From Leptolyngbya sp. CCY15150 (GTDB lineage: Bacteria; Cyanobacteriota; Cyanobacteriia; RECH01), in the NCBI RefSeq assembly GCF_016888135.1, contig NZ_JACSWB010000207.1:248001-312000 (forward strand): a DNA stretch of 64,000 nt, in the 5' to 3' direction. Every line of letters starts with the position of its first letter. The first letter of the stretch is position 1. Below are positions 1 to 9,275 of this stretch, one piece after another. The position numbers and the translations under genes are program-made. The notes beneath the pieces are model-generated. The model was not told the origin of the DNA and made no database searches. It worked only from the letters and a program-made list of their open reading frames with translations.

Positions 1-274
1 TACAGGCAAGCGTCAACTCGCTGTGGGCAATGATTTCACAGTCTGGCAATTCTTCAGTTTCCAGAGTAAACACGGGTTCTGACCACATGGCAATTCCTCC
101 CGGAAGCACGCCCATGCTTTCCCAGGTTGGCGCAAAGGGCGGCAAGGCCAAGGAACAAGCTCGCCAGCTTCCCTTGACGGGGGAGCCAAGCTGCTGGCAC
201 TGCCCACCTCGTCGTCCTTCGGTTACATAGTGCTGACAATGGCGACAAGCAGAAACAGAATTTTGGTTTCTCAT
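1..274 (-). CDS. Conserved cyanobacterial cysteine-motif protein (partial, runs off left edge)
   Basis: An open frame on the minus strand starts at an ATG at 274 and continues past the window edge for 91 codons. The N-terminus has C10-x2-C13, then a basic RRGG stretch, C27 and C42, followed by a Pro-rich ALPPFAP segment. This looks like a small metal- or disulfide-binding module. I recall this CxxC-RRGG pattern from conserved cyanobacterial proteins of unknown function. The C-terminus is missing, so length and domains cannot be judged. No clear Shine-Dalgarno is seen. A second in-frame ATG near 90 follows GGAGGA, but the cysteine motif upstream of it reads as conserved protein, so the longer start is preferred. 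No function can be assigned. Confidence 0.6.
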   Translation of the reverse strand, partial: MRNQNSVSACRHCQHYVTEGRRGGQCQQLGSPVKGSWRACSLALPPFAPTWESMGVLPGGIAMWSEPVFTLETEELPDCEIIAHSELTLAC

Positions 275-969
275 GAGAGGAATGTCATCGGCACAAAACT
301 GTACTTTCTATTGTTGTCTTTAGCATTCCCAGGTTTTTCGAATTACGAACAGGTCAAGTGCCTTATAGCTCTTGAATTCAGCGATCCCAAAGAAAAAATG
401 ATATTTAGATTGTCTTTAGGTTTCCATTACGAGGAAGACACAAATGTTAGGCATTAGATATAAATTTTCGATTTCCTAGAAATCAAGCCTGCTTTTTTAC
501 AAAAAGCACTGGGGATCACGTCCAAAACCGAGCGATCCAATCACAAATTGCAAGTTTAATGTGATGAAAGTGGGCAAATCCTAAAATATTTTGATTTGTA
601 ACTGTTATGGGTAAATCAAACTATTTTTGCTACTGAAGACATCCAGTTTTTGTGATCCTAAGGTGCTGTATAACAGCGTCAATTCGACTGGCGTACTCCC
701 AATCACCCTGATCTAGTGAAACGATAGGAGATGGGCCGCCACCGCTCAGTTCAAACGGTGGCATCTCCGTTGTAGGGTAGTCAGATATGCCGTAACGCAC
801 CGTCTCATAAGGCTTTAACGCGTTACAGCTACGTCTAACGCATCCTAACTGGTACGAGTCAACAACTGGTTGAAAACTGGTTGACGGACAAATCTTCTGG
901 CGTAGGTGGATTGAGCAGCGTGAAGCTCAACGCCAGCCTAGAGCCATCCCGTGGATAGTTCCCCTGAAC
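275..969. other. Gene-free region with structured segment
   Basis: No convincing gene is seen in about 700 bases. The left half (roughly 440-640) is AT-rich. The right half holds two strong imperfect hairpins. The first pairs 727-732 plus 738-744 with 756-768, with a five-base bulge. The second pairs 897-902 and 911-916 with 925-936. Between them lie a run resembling the GCGTTA/TAACGC palindromes common between cyanobacterial genes (about 785-845) and three AACTGGT copies (848-885). It could be a structured RNA or clustered intergenic repeats; no known RNA family was recognised. Confidence 0.4.
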
Positions 970-1539
970 TCATGCCCAGCCCTTGGCTGCACAGAGAGAG
1001 CATACCGACCAACGCTGTAATTCGCCTGGAGGGGTGGGGCATTGACAGGTGGGGCAGAGCGGTAGATGACGCGATCGCTGCTGGATAAGAGACGACCAGC
1101 GCTGAAATGCCTCGTCAGACGTTTGGCAGCGCGGGCGGGTGGGGGGCTTGTTAACAGGTTCTGGCAAACGGCTGGGATGGAGCCGCCAGGTGGATAGATC
1201 CTCCATTTGTTCGATGGTGATAGACGAGGGGGATGACCATTGAGTAGTAGAGAAGCGAATATCTTGCAGCGTATCGGCTTGTAGGTAGTCAGCGAGGTGA
1301 TGATTGAGCTTGTCTAAGAGGCGTAGGCGTTCAAAGGAAAGGTTTTGGGCCCAAGCCGAGTTAGATGTGGCAACGATTAACACTTGGCGCTGGATAGCAA
1401 CAGGACGAGTCTGGGCCGCAACGGCTGCGCCCACCACCTCGGGCCAGCAGTTGAGCAAGGCTTGAAAACTACGGCGCGATCGCCATTGAGGCTTCGTTTC
1501 AACGGCGTGAATCAGGTGTTGTAAGGATTGAAACGTCAT
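970..1539 (-). CDS. DUF721 (DciA-like) protein with C-terminal zinc-ribbon-like motif
   Basis: The 189-residue protein has an N-terminal DUF721 domain at about residues 5-100, including the WPEVVG and VLIVATSNSAWAQNLSF stretches typical of the family. In other bacteria this family includes DciA, which loads the replicative helicase DnaB; a replication role here is inferred from family only. The C-terminus has CPTCQC and CSLC pairs that could bind zinc, an extension not present in all DUF721 proteins. The gene stands alone and is divergent from the SPOR-protein gene at 1776. The start at 1539 is the only reasonable ATG before the conserved region. Confidence 0.75.
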   Translation of the reverse strand: MTFQSLQHLIHAVETKPQWRSRRSFQALLNCWPEVVGAAVAAQTRPVAIQRQVLIVATSNSAWAQNLSFERLRLLDKLNHHLADYLQADTLQDIRFSTTQWSSPSSITIEQMEDLSTWRLHPSRLPEPVNKPPTRPRCQTSDEAFQRWSSLIQQRSRHLPLCPTCQCPTPPGELQRWSVCSLCAAKGWA

Positions 1540-1775
1540 GGTTCGCTCATCCGCAGGTAGACTCTGGCATGGGAAAGTTGGTCAAATTCTCAACTTGCGT
1601 TTATGATCCCCAAATGAAGCTACCGATTCCAGCCCATTGAGGAGATATATCCTTATTATGTGTGGAGAACTGTATCGGAACTAGCGTTGGTTCTTGGCTG
1701 GGAATGTGATGCCTATCGCGCAGATCGGATACCCGCGCAGATCAGACGCCTTCGACGCTTTGGGAGATTTTAGTC

Positions 1776-3017
1776 ATGCCGAATTCCTTGCTTTCTAACC
1801 TCAATCGGGATTCTGACGGCGGATCAGATTCTCAGGATGCTGTTTTACACCCTCTATTACAAGCTGCCCTGCTGGGTTTAGATACCGAGTTAGATCAAGA
1901 ATTAGCGCGCTATCGACGGCAGCGATCGCTTAAATCCGGGCGATCGCCGCGCCGTGTCCAGCGTCCTATGCATGAACCGCAAGAGCGCACCCCATTGCCA
2001 GCGTTAGCAGCCGGAACAGCAGCCCTAGCTGGGGTACAGTCACGGCAGACTGCAGCGCCGGAGCAGGCGATCGATCCTACCCCGGCTGCTTTAGCAACGC
2101 CTGGCAACCACCATCTAGACACTCCCGTTCCCGATGATTACATGGAGTCGTCTGAAGAGCTGCTGCGTAGCTTGGCAGACGAAGCACCGCCGGCTCAGCC
2201 GACCTATGAACCGGACGAAGACGAGCCTGGCCTGATGGCTAGCTTGTTGACTCCGCTGGGAATTGGGTCAATGCTCTTACTCTTACTCTCTAGCGCCACT
2301 CTCGGCTACGTCATTCTCAATCCCTCGCTGGTGGGGTTGCCCAGTCTAGGACAGTGGGGCGATCGCACCACGGCGGAAGGTGTTGTATCGCCATCGACCC
2401 AGGGTGGAATCCCCAATCCCAACCTAGCGGAGGAGGAATTTGTGGACTTGGGGTTAGATACCCTCAGCACCCTGCCACGCACAGGACAACCTTCCCAGCC
2501 ATCGCCACCCTCAGCAAATGCGGCGGCCCCTGCTCCAAGCGCTAATGCTCCAACGGCAGCTCCAACGGCAGCTCCAACCACCACCTCCACAGCTCTTACA
2601 ACCCAGTTGCAACCTGCCTTAACGCCAGAGGTCGTTGAACCCAGTCCTTCCGTTGAATCAGATTCCTCGGATGTCGTCTACGTTCCTGATCCAGAGCCGG
2701 TGGCAGTGACACCGGCTGCACCCGTTCAGCCCCCGGCTCCCGAGCCAGCCTATACGCCAGCCCCTGCACCAGCCCCTGCCGAGACTGCAGCAGCACCTTC
2801 AACAGCACCGTCTAACTATTACTATGTGGTGACAGACTACAGCGGCGATCGCAGTTTGGAGGATGCTCGCCAAGCCGTGGGAGATGCCTATGTGCGCAAC
2901 TTCCCAGAGGCAGGAGCCCAGGTGCAGTTTGGGGCCTTTAGCGACCCAGAGCGCGCTGAAGCCTTGCTCGATGAGCTATCTAACCAAGGGATTTCGGCTG
3001 AGATTTATCAACCCTAG
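1776..3017 (+). CDS. Membrane-anchored SPOR-domain protein
   Basis: The 413-residue protein has three parts. Residues 1-155 are cytoplasmic and acidic/Arg-containing. One transmembrane helix lies at about 161-181. A long Pro/Ala/Thr-rich linker covers about 195-345. The C-terminal 65 residues (YYYVVTDYSGD onward, with VQFGAFSDPERAEALLDEL) have the pattern of a SPOR domain, which in other bacteria binds denuded peptidoglycan glycans at division septa. The topology (N-in, linker and SPOR in the periplasm) fits that role. The cellular role in this organism is inferred. It is followed by a 22-bp tandem duplication and then vipp1. Confidence 0.7.
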   Translation: MPNSLLSNLNRDSDGGSDSQDAVLHPLLQAALLGLDTELDQELARYRRQRSLKSGRSPRRVQRPMHEPQERTPLPALAAGTAALAGVQSRQTAAPEQAIDPTPAALATPGNHHLDTPVPDDYMESSEELLRSLADEAPPAQPTYEPDEDEPGLMASLLTPLGIGSMLLLLLSSATLGYVILNPSLVGLPSLGQWGDRTTAEGVVSPSTQGGIPNPNLAEEEFVDLGLDTLSTLPRTGQPSQPSPPSANAAAPAPSANAPTAAPTAAPTTTSTALTTQLQPALTPEVVEPSPSVESDSSDVVYVPDPEPVAVTPAAPVQPPAPEPAYTPAPAPAPAETAAAPSTAPSNYYYVVTDYSGDRSLEDARQAVGDAYVRNFPEAGAQVQFGAFSDPERAEALLDELSNQGISAEIYQP

Positions 3018-3044
3018 GCACAACCTGAGGCCCCTAACTGCAAA

Positions 3045-3088
3045 ACCGGATAGCTCGTGGTTCAACACCGGATAGCTCGTGGTTCAAC
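3045..3088. repeat. 22-bp perfect tandem duplication
   Basis: Two perfect head-to-tail copies of a 22-base unit beginning ACCGGATAGCTCG, at 3045-3066 and 3067-3088, lie between the SPOR gene and vipp1. The related word AGCTCGTG recurs just after, near 3102. No function is evident; slippage is a simple explanation. Confidence 0.85.
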
Positions 3089-3170
3089 GGACGAGAGCTA
3101 AGCTCGTGCGATACCATGAAATGGACTGCCTTATCAGTCATGGTGCTGGGTTTCGTTAGTGGAGACGGGT

Positions 3171-3920
3171 ATGGGATTTTTTCAACGAGTCGGCCGGGTG
3201 ATTCGAGCTAACCTCAATTCCTTAGTGAGTCAAGCCGAAGACCCTGAAAAGATTCTAGAGCAAGCCGTAAACGACATGCAAAATGATCTGATCGAGATGC
3301 GCCAGGGCGTGGCCCAAGCGATCGCGACTCAGAAACGCACGGAACGGCAGCATAGTCAGGCCCAGTCTACGGCGGATGAGTGGTACCAGCGGGCCCAGTT
3401 AGCGCTGCAAAAAGGGGATGAAAACCTAGCTCGCGAAGCCCTCAGCCGCCGCAAGACCTATCAGGAAACGGCTGATAGCCTCGGTCGTCAGCTTCCTCAG
3501 CAGCAAGCCGTCGTTGATAATCTGCGCCAGAACATGATGAGTCTAGAGCGCAAGATTTCGGATGCAAAAACCAAGAAGGATATGTACATTGCCCGAGCGC
3601 GATCGGCTAAGGCATCGCAACAGCTCAATGACATGCTGGGTCGGGTGGGCACCACTGGAGCCATGCAGGCCTTTGAGCGCATGGAAGAACGGGTGCATGA
3701 GCTAGAAGCTCGATCGGAAGCCGTAGCGGAGCTAGGGAAGGATGATCTAGAAAGTCGGTTCTCTGCCTTGGAGGGTAGTAGTGTCGATGATGATCTGGCA
3801 GCGATGAAAGCAGAGTTAAGCGGGCGATCGCCCCAGAGTTTGCCCGCCAGTCCTGCGGCCCACACGCCAGAGATTGACCACGAGCTAGAAGAGCTGCGAT
3901 CGAAGGTTGATAATTCCTGA
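3171..3920 (+). CDS. vipp1: VIPP1/IM30 (PspA family) membrane-remodelling protein
   Basis: The 249-residue protein is predicted to be almost all alpha-helical. It begins MGFFQRVGRVIRANLNSLV, the amphipathic first helix characteristic of the PspA/IM30 family, and continues with the AEDPEKILEQAV motif and long coiled coils. A short C-terminal helix (DHELEELRSKVD) after a Pro/Ser-rich linker is the feature that separates VIPP1 from bacterial PspA. VIPP1 forms ESCRT-III-like rings and rods that maintain thylakoid membranes in cyanobacteria. An upstream in-frame GTG at 3159 exists, but the ATG at 3171 has GGAG at a proper distance and matches the family start. A second PspA elsewhere in the genome cannot be excluded. 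Confidence 0.85.
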   Translation: MGFFQRVGRVIRANLNSLVSQAEDPEKILEQAVNDMQNDLIEMRQGVAQAIATQKRTERQHSQAQSTADEWYQRAQLALQKGDENLAREALSRRKTYQETADSLGRQLPQQQAVVDNLRQNMMSLERKISDAKTKKDMYIARARSAKASQQLNDMLGRVGTTGAMQAFERMEERVHELEARSEAVAELGKDDLESRFSALEGSSVDDDLAAMKAELSGRSPQSLPASPAAHTPEIDHELEELRSKVDNS

Positions 3921-3937
3921 GCCAGGCTGAGGATGAA

Positions 3938-4306
3938 TTAGCGCAAATCACGGCCGAAGGGCAGCAGCGCCACAATCACAAGCTTGAAGTGCTGCTTGGC
4001 GAAAGGTAGACCAATGATCGTAATCGCCAGGATCAGGGCGGAGACGAGATGGGCGATGGCAATTTCCCAGCCGAAGAGCACCAGCCAAATAATGTCGAAG
4101 ATGATGCGTAAGGGACTGTTGGCCTTGTCTGACACCACCACCTCTTTGCCGAAGGGTGTGAGGGAGGCAAATCCTATTTTGATCACCTGCAGGCCAAAGG
4201 GAATGCCAATGATGGTCAGGCAGATAACAAGCCCGCCCACAATGTAGCCAATCGCAGCAATCAAGCCGCCAAAAATCAACCAAATTATATTGCCAAGTAA
4301 GCTCAT
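3938..4306 (-). CDS. yccF: YccF-family small inner-membrane protein
   Basis: The 122-residue, very hydrophobic protein contains two copies of a YccF-type module: IIGIPFGLQVIKIGFASLTPFG in the first half and IIGLPFAKQHFKLVIVALLPFG in the second, each preceded by hydrophobic membrane segments. This internal duplication is the YccF (DUF307) signature. The function of the family is unknown. AAGGAG sits eight bases before the ATG. It converges on vipp1 with only 17 bp between stops. Confidence 0.85.
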   Translation of the reverse strand: MSLLGNIIWLIFGGLIAAIGYIVGGLVICLTIIGIPFGLQVIKIGFASLTPFGKEVVVSDKANSPLRIIFDIIWLVLFGWEIAIAHLVSALILAITIIGLPFAKQHFKLVIVALLPFGRDLR

Positions 4307-4379
4307 GATGTTGTTCTCCTTAGGGCATGATGGGCGTAAACAGCCGCGAGCGGCCTGCGATCAGCAACGGTCTAAACCT

Positions 4380-6107
4380 CTAAGCGGAAGCTTGGTCGGC
4401 TTCCTCTTCTTTTTGGAGTTCTTGCACAACTTTCTCGGCTTCTCTAGCTTTTTGCAAATGAGCTACATACATTTCCATGCGGTGATCGTTAATGCCTTCA
4501 AACCCCTGTTCTAGGGTGCCGATCGCGTAGCCTAAAACTCCATCAACCAGACGCGTTACAAAATCAGGGTTCTTCGTCAAGTTGCCCTTCACGTCAAAGT
4601 AATACTTATGGCCAGTGTGGCGATAAACACGAGGAAACGTCCATGGCAAGATGGGCGGCGGCACCGATGGCACAATATCATTATTGTTTACATACCGGAA
4701 GGTGCGATCGCCCAAGACCTTGTCAAACTGGCGCTGGAAGGCCCAATCGCCTACCCTAGGTTGCCCAAAGGTATAGAGGCCGTTGACTGTGATCCCCGTA
4801 TCTTGTAGAGCCGCTGCTGCCAGGGTCGCCAGTGCCCCTCCCAGACTGTGCCCTGTCACCCAAAGGGTGGCGTTAGGTTCTACCCGTCGCCAGCGCAAAA
4901 TGATGTTGACCACTTGGGGAGCAACGCTGTCCCAGGCATGTTGAAACCCTCGGTGAACCTTAGCATTCTCCTGAAAAACAATGTCGCTTTTCAGGAGGCT
5001 AACGATTTCGGTATCCATAGTTTCCATTTTGCTCTTACCGGCAAACTTCCGCAGTTTGATTTTGATATTGGTTTGCCAGTCCCGCAGTTTTTGGGTGCCG
5101 CGAAAGCTTAGAACAATGGTGCCATTGATGCGGAAGATAATGCCTTGGGTCTCGCTACCTGGGTCGTCAATGTAGTGAAAATCTACGCCAAGGTTGGCTC
5201 CCCACTGGGTCAACACCTCGCGGATATAGCGTTCATCCGAGTAGACCAGGTAGGCAGCCTTGCCGAGGGTGAGGGCGCGTTTGGCGTCGGATGTCGCAAA
5301 CTCGTCGCTGAAGTCTGTAGGGCGGTAGGGGGTGGGCAAAATTCGATAGCCATACCGCTCAAAAAGTTTTTGAACGTCGGTATAGCCGGACTTATGAATG
5401 TAGGTAAATAACTGTTCATAGAACCCCGATGCCCCTTCCCGGCGATATTCGCGATCGCCAATCACGCGAATCCAGTAAATAATGTAGGGACGTAATTCTT
5501 CGGCAGAAATTAACTTGGATTTGATGTAGTACTCGAAGTTGCAGAACCCATTTAAGAAGTCATCAAACCAACTGCGCAGGGTGAGCTCAATCAGGTATTC
5601 CTTAAGCTCCTGCTTGTAGCGATCGCTATCAATGTCTTTAAGGCTTTCTACCTCGTGCTTGCGCAGAATGGTTTCGTTGTGAGACACCAAGGCCCGGCGC
5701 AGGCGAATGTCTTTGGGTTCGAAAAAAATGTGGTCTGAACGTCCTGGCAGCTTTAGCGGCAGTTCCCGGAATTCCTCAAAGTCGATAATAGAAAGGACGT
5801 AGCCAATGGATGGCTTGTTCTCAAATTCTTTAATGATGCTGCGAATAAACTCAACCCGTTTCCAGCGCTGCTGTTCGTAATACTGACTGGCAACCCCAAT
5901 GGCAACGATCGCTAGGAGCGCGCTGCTGATGGCAATCAACCAATGGGGGCTCAACGGCAAGGGGGCGGCAGGTGCCTGAGAAGGAGAGGAGTCTTGGGCC
6001 AGCAGCACCGGCTCAGGATTGGCTGAGGAGGTTGGGGAAGCGATCGCCCCCGTAGCCGTGAGGCAAAGGGCCGCCGTAAACAAAACCGGAAGGAAGCGAT
6101 TTTTCAT
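4380..6107 (-). CDS. Membrane-anchored class 3 lipase-family hydrolase
   Basis: The 575-residue protein starts at the ATG at 6107, which opens a classical signal-like segment (MKNRFLPVLFTAALCLTA); an upstream in-frame ATG at 6143 adds 12 non-conserved residues. A second hydrophobic helix lies at about residues 55-78. The C-terminal half has the alpha/beta-hydrolase lipase (class 3) domain: LSFRGT forms the oxyanion region, GHSLGGALA carries the nucleophile Ser421, and Asp and His complete the triad in the NDIVPSVP and H-containing parts downstream. The roughly 220 residues between membrane helix and hydrolase match nothing I recognise. The substrate is probably a glycerolipid. The end is acidic (QKEEEADQASA). 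Confidence 0.75.
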   Translation of the reverse strand: MKNRFLPVLFTAALCLTATGAIASPTSSANPEPVLLAQDSSPSQAPAAPLPLSPHWLIAISSALLAIVAIGVASQYYEQQRWKRVEFIRSIIKEFENKPSIGYVLSIIDFEEFRELPLKLPGRSDHIFFEPKDIRLRRALVSHNETILRKHEVESLKDIDSDRYKQELKEYLIELTLRSWFDDFLNGFCNFEYYIKSKLISAEELRPYIIYWIRVIGDREYRREGASGFYEQLFTYIHKSGYTDVQKLFERYGYRILPTPYRPTDFSDEFATSDAKRALTLGKAAYLVYSDERYIREVLTQWGANLGVDFHYIDDPGSETQGIIFRINGTIVLSFRGTQKLRDWQTNIKIKLRKFAGKSKMETMDTEIVSLLKSDIVFQENAKVHRGFQHAWDSVAPQVVNIILRWRRVEPNATLWVTGHSLGGALATLAAAALQDTGITVNGLYTFGQPRVGDWAFQRQFDKVLGDRTFRYVNNNDIVPSVPPPILPWTFPRVYRHTGHKYYFDVKGNLTKNPDFVTRLVDGVLGYAIGTLEQGFEGINDHRMEMYVAHLQKAREAEKVVQELQKEEEADQASA

Positions 6108-6494
6108 AACCCGTGCTGAGATAGATGCAGCATGAAACAGCAATAACCCTGAACCGAGGTGCGAGATGATGCTTAGGATACGGCCTATCTCTGACGGACA
6201 TCACCTAACCTCCCATTGAGCCGTTATACCACGTCCCTGATATCAGGGTACAGACGGGCTATGGGATAGCCAAGGGGTTGTCCTAGGATCATGGCCATGG
6301 ACTGTTCACTGCGTCAAGACTTGGGTAGGCCAGGATTGGATAGGCGTTGTCGTTAACACATCGACGCAAGCTTATCCCACCTACTGTACGCTGTGGGTTT
6401 TCAGAAGAGGACAGCGATCGCTCTACCGTCATCAGACGGCTAGCAAGGGAATAGCCACTAGTCGAGATGGCTAGCTCATGGGGCAAGCTTGAGA
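6108..6494. other. Intergenic region, nothing assigned
   Basis: This holds the leader of the lipase gene and the downstream region of the sensor kinase gene. HIP1-like words occur, but no gene, clear terminator or repeat was seen. Confidence 0.5.
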
Positions 6495-8948
6495 TCAAGC
6501 GGTTTTGATGGCCATGAGCGCCGTAATTTTTTGCAGCACCTGATTGGGATGCAGCGGTTTCGGTAAGTAGTCATCCGCCCCGAGCGCCACACAGGTCTGA
6601 ATGCCTTCCGCTTCGCTGAGTTGCCCCATAGCTACGAGTTTCAGCCGTTTGGTGCTAGGATTTTGCCGCAGTTGGCGAATTAGGTCATAGCCGTTGGTAT
6701 CCGGCACATCAACATTAAGAATCACCGCATTGGGGCGCAGAATTTCAATTTGCTCCACCGCCCGCGATCCTTCCACAATCCAGACCACCTGATAGCCGGC
6801 CGCTGTCAGCATGTCGCAGACGAGGTTGGCACTCTCTTCATGGTTTTCAATCAGCACCATCGGCCCTAAATTATGGCGAGCCCGCAGCGCCTTCGGGGAG
6901 GCTGGAATAGAAGGGGTCGCCAGCCGCAGGTTGGTCGATCGTCGCACCGGCAGCCGCACGGTAAAAATTGAGCCCACACCGAGGGTGGATTCCACGGTGA
7001 TGCTGCCGCCATGGAGCTCCACTAGATTTTTCGTCAGGGCTAAACCCAACCCCGTGCCGCTATAGTGCCGGTTGTAGGAGGTGTCTAATTGCTGAAATTT
7101 TTGGAACAGCAGCGGCTGTTGATCCTCTGCGATGCCAATGCCCGTGTCTTTCACCTGAAAGGTGGCGATGCGCTCGTCTCGAAAGACCGAGAGAATAATC
7201 TGCCCGCCCTCGGAGGTGAATTTGACGGCATTGCTCAGCAGGTTTAAAAGCACTTGCTGCAGCCGCAACGGATCGGCGGTAATCGTCTCAGTGGATGGGT
7301 TGAGGCGTAGATCTAGGGTGAGATCAATTTGTTTGAGCCTGGCCTGTTCTTCCACAATCCGCATACTCTGCTGGGCAATGTTGGACAAAGAACAGGGCCC
7401 GCATTTGAGCACCAGGTGACCGGCTTCCAGTTGCGATAGATCCAAAATATCGTTGATCAACTCCAGCAAATGCTGGCCACTGTCATGAATCGTTTGCAAA
7501 TGCTTGCACTGCCGGGGCGTGAGTTCATCAGCTAGCCAGCGCTGTAGGGTGGTGGACATGCCGATAATGCTGGTCAGCGGGGTGCGCAGTTCGTGGCTCA
7601 TGGCCGACAAAAACTCGCTTTTAGCTTGGTTGGCGGTTTGGGCAGCCAGCATGGCATCACGGAGGTCGCGGGTGCGTTCAATCACCCCTTGCTCTAGCAG
7701 GTCTTTTTGTTGCTGCAGTTGAGCGTAGAGCTGAGCCTGGCCAATGGCGATCGCTAAATGTTCGGCAATTTGCTGCAGAAACGTCACTTCACTCGTTTGC
7801 CAACGGCGCTGATATTGGCATTGATGGGCCACCAACAGGCCCCAAAATTGATCATGAACCACAATCGGAGCAGCTAGTTTAGATTTGACCTGGGCTTCCT
7901 GCAAGAAGGCCAGCATCTCCGGTTCTTGATCATAGGTTTGTTCAATATCGTCCACCGATAGGGGAATACCCTGCTGGTAGCGATCGCGCAGGTAGGGAAT
8001 TTGGGCAGAACAATAGTCGTTGGTTAAATGATGCAGGGAAGGGATATCATCCTGGGAGCGCGCTTCATAGGTAACATAGCTACCAAAAGACGTGTAGCGA
8101 GTCGTTGTGGCAGCGGAGTTAGCGTCTTGGGAAGCCTGCTCTAGATGGGCTGGACGAGTCGGCTGATTGAGGGATTCAAACTGATAAATAATCAGGCGAT
8201 CCACGGCCAAAAACTGCCGCACCTGCGCCACGGCTGTTTCCAAAATGACGGGCAGCTCTAGACTTTGGCGGATTTGGGAGATCACCTGGTTGAGCAAGCG
8301 CTCCTGTTCCACCTGCTGCCGCAACGCCACTTCCACCGGTTGGCAAACGGTGGGATAGAGAGCCGATACCTCTACCGAACTGGGATCATCCGCCCCGAGG
8401 CTGTGATGGCGCAGATCGCACAGGGATACATTGGGAACTGAAACACCCTGACTCATCAAGGCAAGGAGCTGGGTGGTGAAGTGACTTTGGACGGTCGCAG
8501 CGTTGGGCTGGATTGTGTCAATCAGGGTTAAGAGCTGAGAGGCAGCGATCGCCTTACGGTCATCCAGGGGTGCATCTATAGCTAAGCGCTTGAGAAATGC
8601 GGCGATCGCCTCGGGCTCGAAGCTAAAAGCTGTCTTCAGCCTGGGAGGCTGATCCACGTCACGGGTGCCATCCTGTTGGCCAAGCACCATGGCGCTGAAG
8701 GCTGGCGAGACGAGAATCACAAACTGATCGATATCTGGCACGGCCTGACGCTGAGCTGTTGAACAATGGCGATCGCTCACCACCGTCGCCTGATCAAGCT
8801 GTTTCGCCATTTTCTGCAGCAACAGCTGACACTGCTCGAACAAGTCCAGCGATACGATCGGCGCGTGATCCATAAAATCAGAGTGACTAACCATTGCGAG
8901 TCGGCTCGTTCGAGCAACATTTTGGGTCTTCAACGCAGGCAGTAGCAT
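6495..8948 (-). CDS. Hybrid sensor histidine kinase with GAF domain and degenerate receiver
   Basis: The 817-residue protein has an N-terminal module of unknown type (about 30-200), a GAF domain (about 220-405, with [10 protein letters not shown] near its end), a coiled linker, and a HisKA domain with the H-box SHELRTPL (His452). The HATPase domain has an N-box Asn573, DTGIGIA at 601 and GTGLGLAL at 631. The C-terminal receiver is at about 697-812. In the receiver, the position normally holding the phospho-acceptor Asp is Asn745 ([11 protein letters not shown]), and the first acidic pair reads EN rather than DD; Lys797 is kept. It therefore probably cannot take phosphate. There are no membrane helices, so this is a cytoplasmic sensor. 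The GAF lacks an obvious bilin-binding motif. An ATG at 8894 is an alternative start. Confidence 0.85.
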   Translation of the reverse strand: MLLPALKTQNVARTSRLAMVSHSDFMDHAPIVSLDLFEQCQLLLQKMAKQLDQATVVSDRHCSTAQRQAVPDIDQFVILVSPAFSAMVLGQQDGTRDVDQPPRLKTAFSFEPEAIAAFLKRLAIDAPLDDRKAIAASQLLTLIDTIQPNAATVQSHFTTQLLALMSQGVSVPNVSLCDLRHHSLGADDPSSVEVSALYPTVCQPVEVALRQQVEQERLLNQVISQIRQSLELPVILETAVAQVRQFLAVDRLIIYQFESLNQPTRPAHLEQASQDANSAATTTRYTSFGSYVTYEARSQDDIPSLHHLTNDYCSAQIPYLRDRYQQGIPLSVDDIEQTYDQEPEMLAFLQEAQVKSKLAAPIVVHDQFWGLLVAHQCQYQRRWQTSEVTFLQQIAEHLAIAIGQAQLYAQLQQQKDLLEQGVIERTRDLRDAMLAAQTANQAKSEFLSAMSHELRTPLTSIIGMSTTLQRWLADELTPRQCKHLQTIHDSGQHLLELINDILDLSQLEAGHLVLKCGPCSLSNIAQQSMRIVEEQARLKQIDLTLDLRLNPSTETITADPLRLQQVLLNLLSNAVKFTSEGGQIILSVFRDERIATFQVKDTGIGIAEDQQPLLFQKFQQLDTSYNRHYSGTGLGLALTKNLVELHGGSITVESTLGVGSIFTVRLPVRRSTNLRLATPSIPASPKALRARHNLGPMVLIENHEESANLVCDMLTAAGYQVVWIVEGSRAVEQIEILRPNAVILNVDVPDTNGYDLIRQLRQNPSTKRLKLVAMGQLSEAEGIQTCVALGADDYLPKPLHPNQVLQKITALMAIKTA

Positions 8949-9275
8949 CTGCTGGATGGGTGACCATCCAACCCCTAAGTGTCCTCACCGTATGACCGAA
9001 CGCAAGTCTACCGGTGCCCAACTGGGCCATCAAGAACCCTTGAGAGCATAAGCTATCTTTCAATCATCCTGTCAGCCCCCATTCATCTACCGTGAACGGA
9101 GCTGTCATCCTCTGCAATTGTCCTGCAGGAGGGGGTGATGTCCTAGTCTAAGGGCGATCGCACCTGTAGGGCTCTCCTAGGTGGCCTATTCCCCCTGACA
9201 TTATGGTAGCGGGATCACTTTAGTCTCAACCGCTGGACAGGATCTCCAAGGTTGCTGGAGGCTAGGCCGTCGCCC
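8949..9275. other. Intergenic region, nothing assigned
   Basis: About 330 bases lie between the sensor kinase start and the argC stop. No gene or clear terminator was recognised. A short CTGCAGG-type inverted word sits near 9110-9130. Confidence 0.4.

Noticed and set aside
230-457. 75-codon open frame on the plus strand
   Set aside because: Lies in an AT-rich gap, overlaps the start region of the cysteine-motif gene on the other strand, and shows no motif or ribosome-binding site.
6495-8948. Cyanobacteriochrome (bilin-binding GAF)
   Set aside because: The GAF has a Cys at 313, but the sequence around it lacks the Cys-His pair expected of chromophore-binding domains.
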